Shown here in pieces: positions 1 through 10,040 of a DNA stretch of 64,000 bases; within the stretch, counting starts at the first letter, position 1; each line of letters starts with the position of its first letter. The translations under genes and the position numbers were made by a program. A model generated the notes under the pieces. That model saw only the letters and a program-made list of their open reading frames with translations, ran no database searches and was not told the DNA's origin. This DNA comes from Thermoanaerobacter wiegelii Rt8.B1 (GTDB taxonomy: Bacteria > Bacillota > Thermoanaerobacteria > Thermoanaerobacterales > Thermoanaerobacteraceae), in contig NC_015958.1 of NCBI RefSeq assembly GCF_000147695.2, positions 1,480,001 to 1,544,000 on the forward strand. The letters run 5' to 3'.

Positions 1-2
1 CT

Positions 3-1076
3 CCAGGTGGAATTGTAAATGTTTTAAATCACAAAAAAGAATTCATAGGAAAAGGATACATAAATCTAAAATCCATGATAACTGTCAGATTATTGACCAG
101 AGATATTAATGAAGAAATAGATGAAGAGTTTTTTCGAAGAAGAATTAAAAGAGCATGGGAATACAGAAAAAAAGTTATGGACAATTTAAACTCCTGCAGA
201 GTTGTATTTGCAGAAGCAGATTTTTTACCCGCTTTAATCGTGGACAAATTTGGTGACTATCTTGTTTTGCAAACTCTTGCATTAGGCATAGACAAATATA
301 AAAATACAATAGTAAAGCTCCTTGTTGAAATATTAAATCCCAAAGGCATTTATGAAAGAAATGATGTAAATGTAAGAGAATTAGAAGGGCTTCCACAGCA
401 AAAAGGATATTTGTGCGGCAAGTTTGACACAATGCAACAATTTGAAGAAAATGGAATAAAATTTTGGGTAGACATTGAAAATGGCCAAAAGACTGGGTAT
501 TTTTTAGATCAAAAAGAAAACAGAAAAGCAATTCAAAATTACGTTAAAGATGCAGAAGTTCTAGACTGTTTCAGCCATACAGGCTCATTTACAGTACATG
601 CCCTGCACTATGGTGCAAAAAGAGTTGAGACAGTCGACATCTCTGAGGAAGCCATTGAAATCGCAAAAAAGAATGTAGAACTCAATGGTTATCAAGAAAG
701 ATGTAATTTCGTATGTGACAACGCCTTTGACCTATTAAGAAGATATGACAAAGAAAGCAGAAAGTTTGATACTGTAATACTAGATCCCCCTGCCTTTACA
801 AAAAGCAAAGAAACTGTAAAAGACGCATTAAGGGGATACAAGGAAATAAATTTAAGAGCATTAAAAATTCTAAGAGAAGGAGGCTTTCTCATCACCTGCT
901 CTTGTTCACAGCACATAAAACCAGATATGTTTTTAGGTGTCATTAAAGAGGCAGCCAATGATGCTAAAAGAAATGTAAGACTTGTAGAACAACGTACTCA
1001 ATCAAAAGACCATCCAATATTATTAGCCTCTGAAGAAACTCAATACTTAAAGTGCCTAATTCTACAAGTCTTATAA
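3..1076 (+). CDS. Class I SAM-dependent rRNA methyltransferase, RlmI-like (5' partial)
   Basis: The protein methylates a cytosine in 23S rRNA if it follows the RlmI family. The reading frame is open from base 3, so the gene starts before the window. The visible first ~30 residues (PGGIVNV, FIGKGYIN) look like a PUA RNA-binding domain, and a start at the Met at base 75 would cut that domain. The methyltransferase core shows the SAM motif DCFSHTGSFTVHA, an acidic strand-2 end (VDISEEA), the DPPAF motif IV and a CSCS segment that fits a catalytic Cys. RlmI proteins run to about 390 residues, so roughly 35 are missing. The exact target base is inferred from the family. Confidence 0.88.
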   Translation, partial: PGGIVNVLNHKKEFIGKGYINLKSMITVRLLTRDINEEIDEEFFRRRIKRAWEYRKKVMDNLNSCRVVFAEADFLPALIVDKFGDYLVLQTLALGIDKYKNTIVKLLVEILNPKGIYERNDVNVRELEGLPQQKGYLCGKFDTMQQFEENGIKFWVDIENGQKTGYFLDQKENRKAIQNYVKDAEVLDCFSHTGSFTVHALHYGAKRVETVDISEEAIEIAKKNVELNGYQERCNFVCDNAFDLLRRYDKESRKFDTVILDPPAFTKSKETVKDALRGYKEINLRALKILREGGFLITCSCSQHIKPDMFLGVIKEAANDAKRNVRLVEQRTQSKDHPILLASEETQYLKCLILQVL

Positions 1077-1142
1077 AAAAGAACACTTTCCCTATTTTTA
1101 TCATATTGTGTAATAGTGAAAGTGTATAAATGAGGTGAAAAA

Positions 1143-1376
1143 ATGGAGAGGCAACAATTAGGCTCCAGGCTTCTATACGAGGGTACCGTCGGATACGATG
1201 TCCTTCAGCTTCAAATGATTCTTCAAAGTTTAGGCTATGACCCTGGTCCAATAGACGGCATTTTTGGACCAAGGACCAAAAACGCTGTTATGAAATTTCA
1301 AAGGGACAATGGCCTTAAAGTTGACGGAATTGTAGGACCTGAAACAATGAGAGTTATAAATATGCTTATACCTTAA
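1143..1376 (+). CDS. Small peptidoglycan-binding domain protein
   Basis: This 77-residue protein is almost entirely one PG_binding_1 domain. It has the typical repeats [32 protein letters not shown] and DGIVGPETM. There is no signal peptide or catalytic domain, so it is either a stand-alone cell-wall-binding module or a spore/cortex-associated remnant. A GAGGTG ribosome-binding site lies 7 bases before the ATG. Its stop overlaps the convergent pyrE stop by three bases. Confidence 0.8.
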   Translation: MERQQLGSRLLYEGTVGYDVLQLQMILQSLGYDPGPIDGIFGPRTKNAVMKFQRDNGLKVDGIVGPETMRVINMLIP

Positions 1377-1945
1377 AATTTCCTGCTTCCCGGCTTTACA
1401 AGAGGAATGCCTTCTTTGCAAAGGGGACATTCCTCTCTTTCAAATGCTTCAACATACAAGCTTACCACAGACTTAAAAGGAACTTCAAAATTTACCTTTC
1501 CGTCACTTCTATCAACTATGCTTCCAACTCCTATTACATTACCTTTTAAAGAATTGACTAACTCTATAACTTCTTTTACGGAGCCCCCTGTTGTCACTAC
1601 ATCTTCTACTACAAGCACATTTTCTCCTTCTTTGATTTCAAATCCTCTTCTTAGCTTCATCATTCCTTCTTCTCTTTCTGCAAAAAGAGCTTTTGCTCCA
1701 ACTTGACGAGCAACTTCATAGGCCAATATAATTCCTCCAATTGCAGGCCCTATTACAACATCTATTTCGTGGCCTTTAAATTTTAATGCCAATTCTTTAC
1801 TAAAAATTTCGCTGTATTTAGGATATTGAAATATTTTCGCACACTGCAAATAGGTATTGCTGTGTTTTCCTGATGTCAATAAAAAATGTCCTTTGTTAAT
1901 TACTCCTAACTTGCTAAAAATCTCTAAGACTTCTTCTTTTTCCAT
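1373..1945 (-). CDS. pyrE: Orotate phosphoribosyltransferase
   Basis: PyrE joins orotate to PRPP to give OMP, step five of UMP synthesis. The PRPP-binding loop is clear ([14 protein letters not shown]), as are the N-terminal [12 protein letters not shown] and VIGPAIGGI segments. I start at the ATG at 1945 because AAGGGGATG lies just before it; a TTG at 1966 would overlap the pyrD end and has no ribosome-binding site. The length (190 residues) is normal. The C-terminus has a Cys pair (CPLCKEG) seen in some Firmicute PyrE proteins. It is the last gene of the pyr operon. Confidence 0.95.
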   Translation of the reverse strand: MEKEEVLEIFSKLGVINKGHFLLTSGKHSNTYLQCAKIFQYPKYSEIFSKELALKFKGHEIDVVIGPAIGGIILAYEVARQVGAKALFAEREEGMMKLRRGFEIKEGENVLVVEDVVTTGGSVKEVIELVNSLKGNVIGVGSIVDRSDGKVNFEVPFKSVVSLYVEAFEREECPLCKEGIPLVKPGSRKF

Positions 1946-1958
1946 TTTCTCATCCCCT

Positions 1959-2867
1959 TTAATCAACCTTTAAAGAACCTATAATCTCATTTATGTCTTC
2001 TATATTGTTTAAAACCATATATTGTTTTATTCCCTCAATAACCTCAATTGTGCAATTGGGATTTACAAAATTACAAGTGCCAATTGCCACTGCCTTCGCC
2101 CCCGCAATCATAAATTCTAATGCATCTTTAAATGAACTTATACCGCCCATACCTATAACAGGAATTTTCACGGCTCTCGCTGCCTCATGCACCATCCTAA
2201 GGGCAATAGGCTTTATAGCAGGTCCAGACAAACCCGCAATCACGTTCTTAAAAACAGGGGTTCTTGTATCAATATTTATAGCCATTCCTGCAATTGTATT
2301 AATTAAAGATACAGCATCTGCTCCTCCATCTTCTGCTGCTTTAGCACAAACCCCAATATCCGTCACATTTGGTGTTAATTTTACAATAACAGTTTTTTGT
2401 GTAACTTTTTTTACTTCTTTTGTTATATTAAATATATCCTCAGGATTTATTCCAAAAGCCATACCACCTTTTTTTACATTTGGACAGGAGACATTTATTT
2501 CAATTCCATCAACACCATCTATATCAAGCTTCTTTGCCATGTAAGCAAATTCCTCAATGGTTTCTCCTGCAATATTTACTATTACAGCAACATCATAATC
2601 TCTTAAAAAAGGCAGCTCTTTCTCAATGAAAGCATCTACACCCGGATTTTGAAGCCCTACACTGTTTAGCATTCCACAAGGAGTTTCATAAACTCGTGGA
2701 GGTGGATTACCTTCTTTAGGTTTTATTGTAAGTCCTTTTACAACTATCGCTCCTAATTTATTTAAATCAATATATTCTCCGTACTCTCTTCCAAACCCAA
2801 AAGTACCTGAAGCTGTCATCACCGGATTTTTTAACTTAAGTCCCCCAACTTCAACTTGTAAATTCAA
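1959..2867 (-). CDS. pyrD: Dihydroorotate dehydrogenase B, catalytic subunit
   Basis: This is a class 1B PyrD, an FMN TIM-barrel enzyme that oxidises dihydroorotate to orotate and passes electrons to PyrK. Motifs are [17 protein letters not shown]-type substrate binding ([13 protein letters not shown]), [10 protein letters not shown] and GMGGI. The active-site base Cys of class 1B is in INVSCPN. The start is a TTG at 2867, directly after AGGAGGTGG and overlapping the pyrK stop in TTGA, so the two subunits are likely translationally coupled. Longer frames upstream would run into pyrK. Confidence 0.94.
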   Translation of the reverse strand: MNLQVEVGGLKLKNPVMTASGTFGFGREYGEYIDLNKLGAIVVKGLTIKPKEGNPPPRVYETPCGMLNSVGLQNPGVDAFIEKELPFLRDYDVAVIVNIAGETIEEFAYMAKKLDIDGVDGIEINVSCPNVKKGGMAFGINPEDIFNITKEVKKVTQKTVIVKLTPNVTDIGVCAKAAEDGGADAVSLINTIAGMAINIDTRTPVFKNVIAGLSGPAIKPIALRMVHEAARAVKIPVIGMGGISSFKDALEFMIAGAKAVAIGTCNFVNPNCTIEVIEGIKQYMVLNNIEDINEIIGSLKVD

Positions 2868-3595
2868 AATTCCACCTCCTCTGCCCAAAAGACGGGACCA
2901 TCTTTGCACACTCTTTTGTACTCAAAACCACCATCTTTTTTCACTTTACAAGCGCATACAAGACAAGCTCCTATGCCACAAGCCATCCTTTCTTCTACAG
3001 ATATTTGACAAGGAATGTTATTTTTCAAAGAAATCTCTTTAAGAGCTTTTAGCATAGGCTTTGGTCCACAGCCATATATTATGTCAATCTTATCAATTAT
3101 ATCCTCAATTCCTTGTGTCACCATTCCTTTTTTCCCAAAACTTCCGTCCTCTGTCGTGACAATAACTTTTCCTAAATTTTTAAACTCCTCCACAAGAAAA
3201 ATTTCTCTTTTAAATCCCAACGCAATATACAAATTTTTTGCTTTGATTTTTTTAGCAAGGTATAGAAGGGGAGGAATGCCTATTCCCCCTCCTACTATTA
3301 ACACATTTTTGTCCTCATATAGTTCAAAACCATGTCCGTGAGGACCTGTTACTTCAATTGTGTCTCCTTTTTTCATTTCGAATAAATTTTTAGTACCTTC
3401 CCCTTTAACCTGATATACAATTGTCATTGATTTGTCATCAGCAGAGCATACGCTTATAGGCCTTTTTAGAAAAGTCTTGCCTTTGCAGTCTACCATTACA
3501 AATTGGCCTGGAGAGGGTATTCCCCCCTTCCACTCAAATACCAATTTATAAATGCCACTGGCTATCTTTTCATTAGACAATATCCTGGTCTCCAT
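2864..3595 (-). CDS. pyrK: Dihydroorotate dehydrogenase B, electron transfer subunit
   Basis: PyrK is the FAD/[2Fe-2S] partner of PyrD and lets it use NAD+. The FAD domain shows [12 protein letters not shown], and the NAD domain has [20 protein letters not shown]. The C-terminal iron-sulfur ligands are visible as [12 protein letters not shown] plus the downstream Cys in RVCKDGPVF. The length (243 residues) is close to family size. It sits between pyrF and pyrD with coupled overlaps, which supports co-translation of the complex. Confidence 0.94.
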   Translation of the reverse strand: METRILSNEKIASGIYKLVFEWKGGIPSPGQFVMVDCKGKTFLKRPISVCSADDKSMTIVYQVKGEGTKNLFEMKKGDTIEVTGPHGHGFELYEDKNVLIVGGGIGIPPLLYLAKKIKAKNLYIALGFKREIFLVEEFKNLGKVIVTTEDGSFGKKGMVTQGIEDIIDKIDIIYGCGPKPMLKALKEISLKNNIPCQISVEERMACGIGACLVCACKVKKDGGFEYKRVCKDGPVFWAEEVEF

Positions 3596-3603
3596 TTTTC
3601 ACC

Positions 3604-4527
3604 TCAACAAGCGATGTATTTTCTTTTAACAAGGCCATTGTTAATCATGCCTGTCATAAGAATTACTTCTGCTCTCGCCGCTTGTGCATACTCATATTCA
3701 GAATATACATCTTTCCAGTAAGGACTTTGATATGCATAGATAACGCTACGTGAAGAATTTATTATCGCGCCAAGTCCATTCTCATCAAAACAATCCATTA
3801 TATCTTCAACAGTCCCCCCTTGTGCCCCATAGCCTGGCACTAGAAAGAAACAATTTGGCATTTCCTTTCTTAGCACTTTTGCCTCCTCTGGATATGTTGC
3901 CCCCACTACTGCACCTATAGAACTATAGCCATACTTCCCAACTGCTGACTTTGAAATTTTATTTATTATTTTAGCAACTCGTTGATATACGTATTCTCCT
4001 GTTGCAGTTTTTATATCCTGTATATCTTTAGAACCTTTATTTGAAGTCTTGACAAGTGCAAATATACCCTTATCGTATTTAATCGCATCTTCTACATAAG
4101 GCATTATAGTGTCTTCACCCATATAGGGATTTACAGTAATCGCATCAAACAACTGGTTTTGCAAATATGCTTTTGAATACATTTTTGCAACCTCTTGTAT
4201 ATCTCCTCTTTTAACATCCGCTATTACCATAAGCCCTAAATTTTTAGCGTATTCAGCAGTTTTGAAAAAAGCTTTAAATCCTTCTATCCCATAAACTTCA
4301 TAAAAAGCAACTTGGATTTTGACCGCAGGCACAACATCGTAGACTGCATCTATTATACCTTTATTAAAAAGGTATAAAGCTTCAGATATGCCTTCAATAT
4401 TTTCTCCTTTTCTCTTAAAAGCAACGTCTTTTATAAATTGTGGAGTTTTTTCAATTCTGGGGTCAAGCCCCACTACAACAGGGCTTTTCTTAGCTTTTAT
4501 ACTCTCAATTAAATTATCAATAAACAT
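3604..4527 (-). CDS. pyrF: Orotidine-5'-phosphate decarboxylase (long form)
   Basis: PyrF decarboxylates OMP to UMP, the last step of the pathway. The catalytic Asp-Lys-x-x-Asp tetrad is seen as IADVKRGDI. At 307 residues it belongs to the longer type 2 group rather than the ~240-residue enterobacterial type. N-terminal VVGLDPR and C-terminal [13 protein letters not shown] agree. The start ATG follows AGAGGATGGTG. A gap of about 60 bases separates it from pyrC, the largest inside the operon after the leaders. Confidence 0.94.
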   Translation of the reverse strand: MFIDNLIESIKAKKSPVVVGLDPRIEKTPQFIKDVAFKRKGENIEGISEALYLFNKGIIDAVYDVVPAVKIQVAFYEVYGIEGFKAFFKTAEYAKNLGLMVIADVKRGDIQEVAKMYSKAYLQNQLFDAITVNPYMGEDTIMPYVEDAIKYDKGIFALVKTSNKGSKDIQDIKTATGEYVYQRVAKIINKISKSAVGKYGYSSIGAVVGATYPEEAKVLRKEMPNCFFLVPGYGAQGGTVEDIMDCFDENGLGAIINSSRSVIYAYQSPYWKDVYSEYEYAQAARAEVILMTGMINNGLVKRKYIAC

Positions 4528-4586
4528 CTACACCATCCTCTTATTGAAAATTTATTCATTTTATCGCATAAATATTCCTTTATTAA

Positions 4587-5882
4587 TTATACCTCAATTT
4601 TTTCAATTTTTCTATCCCTTGCATATTTTATTTGACCTTCAACTATTGTGTATTCCACAACTCCTTTTAGCTTCATACCATGGAAAGGTGTGTTTTTTCC
4701 TTTTGATTTAAATTTATCTTTGTCAACTACATACTCTTCATAAGGGTCTACAATCACAATATCCGCTGTCTTGCCAACCTTTATTCCACTGGATATACCC
4801 AATATATTTGCAGGATTTATGCTCATGTAATTGACTAACTCCTTTATGGTTATTTTACCTGTCTGTACAAGGAAAGTATTTATCACGGAAAAGGCTGTTT
4901 CTAAGCCTGATATTCCAAAAGCAGCCATGTCGTAAGGCACTTTTTTGTCATCCTTAGTGTGAGGGGCATGGTCTGTCGCGATTGCATCTATTGTGCCATC
5001 TTTCAATCCTTCTATTAATGCTTCTATATCCTCTCTTGTCCTTAAGGGTGGATAAGCTTTTGTGTTTGTATCGTAATTGTAGACTGCTTCATCTGTCAAG
5101 GTAAGATTGTGAGGAGTCACTTCAGCAGTTATTTTCACTCCCTTTTCTTTCGCTTCTCTTATAAGTTCGACACTTCCCTTTGTTGAGATATGTGCGATGT
5201 GAATCCTTACACCGGTTGACTTTGCAAGTATAATATTTCTTGCAAGCATGACTTCTTCTGCTTCTCTTGGTATGCCTTTTAATCCTATCATTGTGGAAAT
5301 TACTCCGCTATTCATTACACCTTCGCCACTTAATGTTTTGTCTTCACAGTGAGTTATCATGAGTAAGTCATACATTTTTCCATATGTCATTATCCTCTTC
5401 ATAAGCCCTGCACTCATTATTGGAAAACCGTCATCAGATAAGGCAACAGCCCCTGCTTTTTTAAGTTTTGCCATCTCGGTTATCTCTTCACCTTTCATTC
5501 CCTTTGTCATAGCTCCTATAGGTAGTACTTTTACAACTCCTTCTCTTTGCGCAATGCTTTTTACATATTCTACTACTATTTCATTGTCTATAGTAGGATT
5601 TGTATTTGGCATGCAGGCAACAGTAGTGTAACCTCCTGCTGCTGCAGCCTCTGTACCTGTTTTAATAGTCTCTTTCTCTTCAAATCCCGGCTGCCTTAAA
5701 TGTGTGTGCATATCCACAAAACCTGGGAGTACATATTTGCCTGCCGCATCAATTACTACTGCATCCGAAATTTCTATATTTTTATCTATCGCCTTTATTA
5801 TTCCATAGTTTATTAATATATCCGCTTTAACTTCACTTCCAAACCCATCTATTACAGTACCGTTTTTTATAATCATCCTCAT
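4587..5882 (-). CDS. pyrC: Dihydroorotase
   Basis: This is a type I dihydroorotase, a Zn amidohydrolase that cyclises carbamoyl-aspartate. The metal HxH motif is [10 protein letters not shown], further ligands are in MITHCED and IHIAHIST, and the catalytic Asp is in [10 protein letters not shown]. The length (431 residues) is standard. The ATG at 5882 is chosen because AAGGAG precedes it. A GTG start at 5900 would overlap pyrB and put the ribosome-binding site inside the gene. One base separates it from the pyrB stop. Confidence 0.95.
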   Translation of the reverse strand: MRMIIKNGTVIDGFGSEVKADILINYGIIKAIDKNIEISDAVVIDAAGKYVLPGFVDMHTHLRQPGFEEKETIKTGTEAAAAGGYTTVACMPNTNPTIDNEIVVEYVKSIAQREGVVKVLPIGAMTKGMKGEEITEMAKLKKAGAVALSDDGFPIMSAGLMKRIMTYGKMYDLLMITHCEDKTLSGEGVMNSGVISTMIGLKGIPREAEEVMLARNIILAKSTGVRIHIAHISTKGSVELIREAKEKGVKITAEVTPHNLTLTDEAVYNYDTNTKAYPPLRTREDIEALIEGLKDGTIDAIATDHAPHTKDDKKVPYDMAAFGISGLETAFSVINTFLVQTGKITIKELVNYMSINPANILGISSGIKVGKTADIVIVDPYEEYVVDKDKFKSKGKNTPFHGMKLKGVVEYTIVEGQIKYARDRKIEKIEV

Positions 5883-5883
5883 T

Positions 5884-6798
5884 TTAATTTCTCCTTTCAC
5901 AAAGTATTTTTAAAAGTGCCATCCTGACAGCGACACCATTCGTTACCTGTTCTTCTATGACAGAATACTCAGCATTTGCTGCTTCTGAAGTAACTTCAAT
6001 ATTTCTGTTTATAGGTCCTGGATGCATCAATATCGCATCGGCTTTTGCAAGTTTCATTCTCTCTTTATTTATCCCAAAATATTCTCTGTATTCGTCAATT
6101 GATGGGAATAGTCCACTTTTTTGCCTTTCCAATTGAATTCTTAGTCCCATCACTACATCCGCATCCTTTATAGCTTCTTCTACATTGTAGTAAGCTTTAA
6201 CTCCCATCTTTTCTATTTGTGGTGGCATCAAGGTGGAAGGGCCTGCAACTCTCACTTCCGCCCCCATCTTTTTAAGTCCCCATATATTTGACCGTGCAAC
6301 TCTGCTGTGCATAATGTCTCCTATTATCGCCACTTTTAATCCTTCAAAGCTTTTTTTCTTTTCTCTGATTGTCATCATGTCCAACAAGGCTTGGGTGGGA
6401 TGTTCATTTATACCATCTCCTGCGTTTATGATAGAGGCATCTGTGTATTTTGCCATAAGATGCGGCGCTCCACTCATGTTGTGCCTTGTTATTATCACAT
6501 CCGCCTTCATCATCTCAACAGTCCTTATGGTGTCTATTAAAGACTCCCCTTTAGCAACACTGCTGGTTGCCACTTCTATATTTCCGTAATGAGCGCCTAA
6601 ATACTTTGCTGCCATCTCAAAAGATAGTCTTGTCCTCGTGCTAGGTTCGAAAAAAATCGTCACAACTGTCTTTCCCTTTAGTATCTGTGAATATTTTTCT
6701 CCATTTAGAATTTTTTTCATCTCCTTTGCAATGTCTAAAAGTTCAAGTATTTCTTCTTTCGATAAATCCTTAATGCCTAATAGGTCTTTTCTATCCAC
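5884..6798 (-). CDS. pyrB: Aspartate carbamoyltransferase catalytic subunit
   Basis: PyrB condenses carbamoyl phosphate and aspartate, the committed step. The carbamoyl-phosphate loop [13 protein letters not shown], the motif HPTQALLDM and the C-terminal MHPGPINRN are intact. The start is GTG at 6798, one base after the stop of a 38-codon leader ORF and behind AAAAGGAGGAAGG. No pyrI regulatory subunit is present, as usual in Firmicutes. Expression should be controlled by the PyrR attenuator at 6817-7001. Confidence 0.95.
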   Translation of the reverse strand: MDRKDLLGIKDLSKEEILELLDIAKEMKKILNGEKYSQILKGKTVVTIFFEPSTRTRLSFEMAAKYLGAHYGNIEVATSSVAKGESLIDTIRTVEMMKADVIITRHNMSGAPHLMAKYTDASIINAGDGINEHPTQALLDMMTIREKKKSFEGLKVAIIGDIMHSRVARSNIWGLKKMGAEVRVAGPSTLMPPQIEKMGVKAYYNVEEAIKDADVVMGLRIQLERQKSGLFPSIDEYREYFGINKERMKLAKADAILMHPGPINRNIEVTSEAANAEYSVIEEQVTNGVAVRMALLKILCERRN

Positions 6799-6799
6799 A

Positions 6800-6916
6800 T
6801 TACCTTCCTCCTTTTGAAAAAAGAGTAGTCACCACATCACGATAATGTGAAATGGTACTACTCTTTTTGTATAAAATATTATCTTCTGTTAAAATTAGGG
6901 TTTTAAATTTTGGCAT
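6800..6916 (-). CDS. Putative 38-residue leader peptide of the pyrB attenuator
   Basis: An ORF starts at an ATG (6916) with a strong GGGAGG ribosome-binding site and ends in TAA one base before the pyrB GTG. It begins MPKFKTLILTEDN and ends TLFSKGGR. It runs straight through the intrinsic terminator hairpin (6817-6868). If translated, ribosomes would melt that hairpin and deliver themselves to pyrB. No homologue is known to me. It could also be accidental, but the ribosome-binding site, length and stop position argue for function. Confidence 0.5.
   Translation of the reverse strand: MPKFKTLILTEDNILYKKSSTISHYRDVVTTLFSKGGR
6817..6868 (-). terminator. Intrinsic terminator of the pyrB attenuator
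   Basis: The arms AAAAAGAGTAGT and ACTACTCTTTTTT flank a smaller inner CACAT/ATGTG stem, followed by a T run on the minus strand. It lies between the PyrR loop and pyrB, where premature termination is expected when PyrR-UMP is bound. Confidence 0.85.
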
Positions 6917-6970
6917 AAAAAATCCTCCCTTTTTAGAGTTTAATACTCCGGGAGAATATCTATCATTCTC

Positions 6971-7001
6971 CCTTTTTAGCCTCGCTGGGCTAAATTAAAG
7001 G
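6971..7001 (-). promoter_or_regulatory. PyrR-binding anti-antiterminator upstream of pyrB
   Basis: On the minus strand the loop AGCCCAGCGAGGCT is enclosed by a CCTTTAA / AAAAAGG lower stem, matching the known PyrR RNA-binding loop. It starts just after the pyrR stop codon. A second small hairpin (GGGAGAAT / ATTCTCCC, 6950-6972) follows and may be part of the antiterminator. Confidence 0.82.
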
Positions 7002-7003
7002 TG

Positions 7004-7591
<588 letters not shown>

Positions 7592-7606
7592 CTACATATA
7601 ATTATG

Positions 7607-7642
7607 CCAACCTTGCCAGCCTCACAGGACTGCTTAAAAGAC
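7607..7642 (-). promoter_or_regulatory. PyrR-binding loop upstream of pyrR
   Basis: The minus strand reads AGCAGTCCTGTGAGGCT, which matches the classical PyrR loop AGUCCnGnGAGGCU almost exactly. Flanking CTTTTAA and AAGGTTGG can form the lower stem. Confidence 0.87.
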
Positions 7643-7654
7643 TTCGTTTTCTAT

Positions 7655-7683
7655 ATATTATCACATTCTTTTCAACTTGTCTA
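7655..7683 (-). promoter_or_regulatory. pyr operon promoter
   Basis: TAGACA (7678-7683) and TAATAT (7655-7660) on the minus strand are 17 bases apart. Transcription would start a few bases before the first PyrR loop. Confidence 0.65.
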
Positions 7684-7760
7684 TAGGGAATATTTAAAAA
7701 AATAAAAATTGTGCTAAGATGTTAGTATTGACACCAATATTAAAAGAAGGATGTGACAAA

Positions 7761-8756
7761 ATGGAAGTAGGAAAAGTACCTGTAGAAATACTCAAAAGAA
7801 GTGTTTTCCCTTATCTTGGCGTTAAAAGAAAAGAAGTTTTAGTCCACTCCCAATTAGGAGAAGACAGTAGCATAATCGATTTCGGCGAATACGTGGCGGT
7901 CCTTTCAACAGATCCCATAACAGCAGCAGACAAATTAAGTGGCTTTTTATCTGTCATAATATCCTGTAATGACTTGGCTTCTTGTGGTGCAAAGCCAATT
8001 GGAATATTATCAACTATAGTGCTTCCTGAAGGTACTGAAGAAGCTATTTTACATGGCATCATGAAAGAAATAGATAGAGCAGCAAAAAAATTAGGCATTG
8101 AAGTTTTAGGAGGCCACACAGAAATAACCTCTACAGTAAACAAGCCTATTATAAGCACAACAGCAATTGGCATGGCTAAAAAAGGTGAGTACATAACCAC
8201 AAAAGGCGCAAAAATAGGCGATGATGTCATAGTTACAAAAGCTTTAGGCCTTGAAGGCACAGCAATTTTAACAACTGACTATGAAGATTTGCTGCTAAAG
8301 CGCTACGATAAAGATTTTATCTTAAAAGCACAAAGTTTTATAAACGAAATAAGTGTCATAGAAGAAGGACTTACTGCAACACAAAATGGTGCAAATGCAA
8401 TGCACGATATAACAGAAGGAGGAATATTAGGAGCAGCTTATGAAATTGCAGAAGCCTCTGGCCTTGGCATTAAAATATATGAAGAAAAATTGCCAATACG
8501 CCCTGAGACAAAAGAAATTTGCCGTTTTTTTGGCATAAACCCTTTAAAGCTCATATCCAGCGGTTCAATGATAATTACTGCCAGTGATGGAGATAAAATA
8601 GTCAAATCTCTATCCGAAAAAGGAATACAAGCTACAATAATAGGTAAAATTATAAAAGAAGGAAAATATTTAATAACATCAAAAGGAAAAGAAGAAATAA
8701 TTCCACCAGAGCGAGATGAAATATACTTAGTAAATAAAGAGAGGATTCTTTTATAA
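7761..8756 (+). CDS. AIR synthase / HypE-superfamily protein
   Basis: This PurM-like ATP-binding protein has two halves: an N-terminal part with GEDSSIIDFG, STDPITAADK and HTEITSTVNKP, and a C-terminal part with MHDITEGGILGAAYEIAEASGLG. These fit the AIRS family that includes HypE, PurM and SelD. No hyp or pur gene is nearby, so the substrate is unknown. The alpha-ribazole kinase-like subgroup is one possibility that I cannot test. The ATG at 7761 is chosen since AAGGA precedes it; a Met at 7719 lacks a ribosome-binding site. Length 331 residues. Confidence 0.75.
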   Translation: MEVGKVPVEILKRSVFPYLGVKRKEVLVHSQLGEDSSIIDFGEYVAVLSTDPITAADKLSGFLSVIISCNDLASCGAKPIGILSTIVLPEGTEEAILHGIMKEIDRAAKKLGIEVLGGHTEITSTVNKPIISTTAIGMAKKGEYITTKGAKIGDDVIVTKALGLEGTAILTTDYEDLLLKRYDKDFILKAQSFINEISVIEEGLTATQNGANAMHDITEGGILGAAYEIAEASGLGIKIYEEKLPIRPETKEICRFFGINPLKLISSGSMIITASDGDKIVKSLSEKGIQATIIGKIIKEGKYLITSKGKEEIIPPERDEIYLVNKERILL

Positions 8757-8792
8757 TTCTATCTCAGGGTGTAAACAAACTTTTTATGATAT

Positions 8793-9063
8793 GTTGGCAT
8801 TTTGCATAAGTGAAGCGACTTGACAGCCCGGCACTCAACCGAAAATGTTAAAAAAGGAGAATAAGAGAAAGGACCAGCCCGTTCAGTTGAGTGCCAGGAA
8901 ACTTAGCGAGACCGAGGAGCGAAAGTGGGGCCAAAGCCAAGGAGGGCGGAGGCGGGCACCTGAGACAAGGAGGTCGAATGTGCCCGGAACCCCGCTTGAG
9001 CCTGAGGTCGAGCGCTAGTTTAGTCGGCGATGTCACCTGGAGCGAACGATGCAAAATGCCAAC
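8793..9063. ncRNA. GC-rich structured RNA candidate closed by a perfect 15-bp stem
   Basis: A compact 271-base block without a credible gene is far richer in G and C than its surroundings. Its ends (8793-8807 and 9049-9063) are perfectly complementary over 15 bases. Inside are a 10-bp stem (8830-8839 with 8886-8895), a CGGGCAC/GTGCCCG stem (about 8953-8959 with 8980-8986), a GGC-CAAA-GCC hairpin and an AGC-GAAA-GT loop. The GAAA loops favour the plus strand as the RNA. I do not recognise the family; it does not fit RNase P, tmRNA, SRP or 6S RNA. It could be a mobile RNA element. Confidence 0.65.
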
Positions 9064-9090
9064 AAAAAATTAGAATTTTATCAATAAAGC

Positions 9091-9119
9091 GAGATAGGAT
9101 TTCCTTGTAATCCTATCTC
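9091..9119. terminator. Bidirectional terminator between the structured RNA and rluD
   Basis: An 11-bp perfect inverted repeat (GAGATAGGATT and its complement) with a seven-base loop sits between the rightward structured region and the leftward pseudouridine synthase gene, overlapping the latter's stop codon. Confidence 0.7.
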
Positions 9120-10036
9120 TATTTGTTTCTCAAAATTTCAATCAACCTCACAAAATACTCAGGAAGTGGAGCTTCAAATTCCATATACACTCCTTTTGTA
9201 GGATGCATAAATCCTAAAACATGTGAATGCAATGCCTGCCCTTCCAACTTAAACTTTTGCTTTTTAAAGCCATATACTGGGTCCCCTACAACAGGATGAC
9301 CAATATAAGCCATATGCACTCTTATCTGATGAGTCCTACCTGTCTTTATAACCGCCTCTACTAATGTATTTTCTTTAAACCGCTCCAAAACTTTGTACAA
9401 TGTAAGAGCATATCTTCCATCCTCTATTACAGCCATCTTTTTTCTGTCAACAGGGTGCCTTCCTATAAGAGCCTCAATTTTCCCCTCTTCATGTTTTATA
9501 ACTCCCTCTACAATAGCAACATATTTTTTAAAAACACTTCTCTCTTTTATTTGATTAGAAAGACTTATATGCGCCTTATCATTTTTAGCAACAACCATCA
9601 CACCAGAGGTATCCTTATCAAGCCTGTGAACTATACCCGGCCTTAAAATGCCGTTAATTCCCGATAAATTTTTGCAGTGGTAAAGAAGTGCATTAACAAG
9701 TGTACCGCTGTAATTACCCGGCGCCGGATGCACTACCATTCCCTGGGGCTTATTTATCACAATTATATCATCGTCTTCATAAAGAATATCCAAAGGTATA
9801 TTTTCTGGCAGTACATCAATTTTCTCTGCCTCTGGGATATTTACAACAACCTCATCATTCTCTTTTACCTTATAACTGGGCTTTACCGTTTTACCATTTA
9901 CAAAAACAAGCTCATCCACAATCAATTTTTTAATATAAGACCTTGTGTAATCTAACTCTGCCGCAAGAAAAACGTCTATTCTCTTTCCCTCATCCTCTTT
10001 TTCTCCTTGCAAAACTATCTTATCTACTACGTTCAT
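9119..10036 (-). CDS. RluA/RluD-family 23S rRNA pseudouridine synthase
   Basis: It isomerises uridines in large-subunit rRNA. An N-terminal S4 domain (RIDVFLAAELDYTRSYIKKLI) is followed by the catalytic domain with the motif GIVHRLDKDTSGVMVVAKN, whose Asp is the nucleophile. The later segment GRTHQIRVHMAYIGHPVVGD is also typical. At 305 residues it matches YlyB/RluD-type proteins, which commonly sit directly after lspA in Firmicutes, as here. Confidence 0.93.
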   Translation of the reverse strand: MNVVDKIVLQGEKEDEGKRIDVFLAAELDYTRSYIKKLIVDELVFVNGKTVKPSYKVKENDEVVVNIPEAEKIDVLPENIPLDILYEDDDIIVINKPQGMVVHPAPGNYSGTLVNALLYHCKNLSGINGILRPGIVHRLDKDTSGVMVVAKNDKAHISLSNQIKERSVFKKYVAIVEGVIKHEEGKIEALIGRHPVDRKKMAVIEDGRYALTLYKVLERFKENTLVEAVIKTGRTHQIRVHMAYIGHPVVGDPVYGFKKQKFKLEGQALHSHVLGFMHPTKGVYMEFEAPLPEYFVRLIEILRNK

Positions 10037-10040
10037 CCCA

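Noticed and set aside
8848-9073. Overlapping open frames on both strands in the GC-rich block
   Set aside because: They come from high GC and few stops, are low-complexity, and conflict with the strong stem structure. No ribosome-binding site or homology was recognised.
8757-9118. OLE, RNase P, tmRNA, SRP or 6S RNA as identity for the structured block
   Set aside because: The hallmark sequences of these RNAs are not visible, OLE is about twice as long, and the neighbours are not the usual ones.
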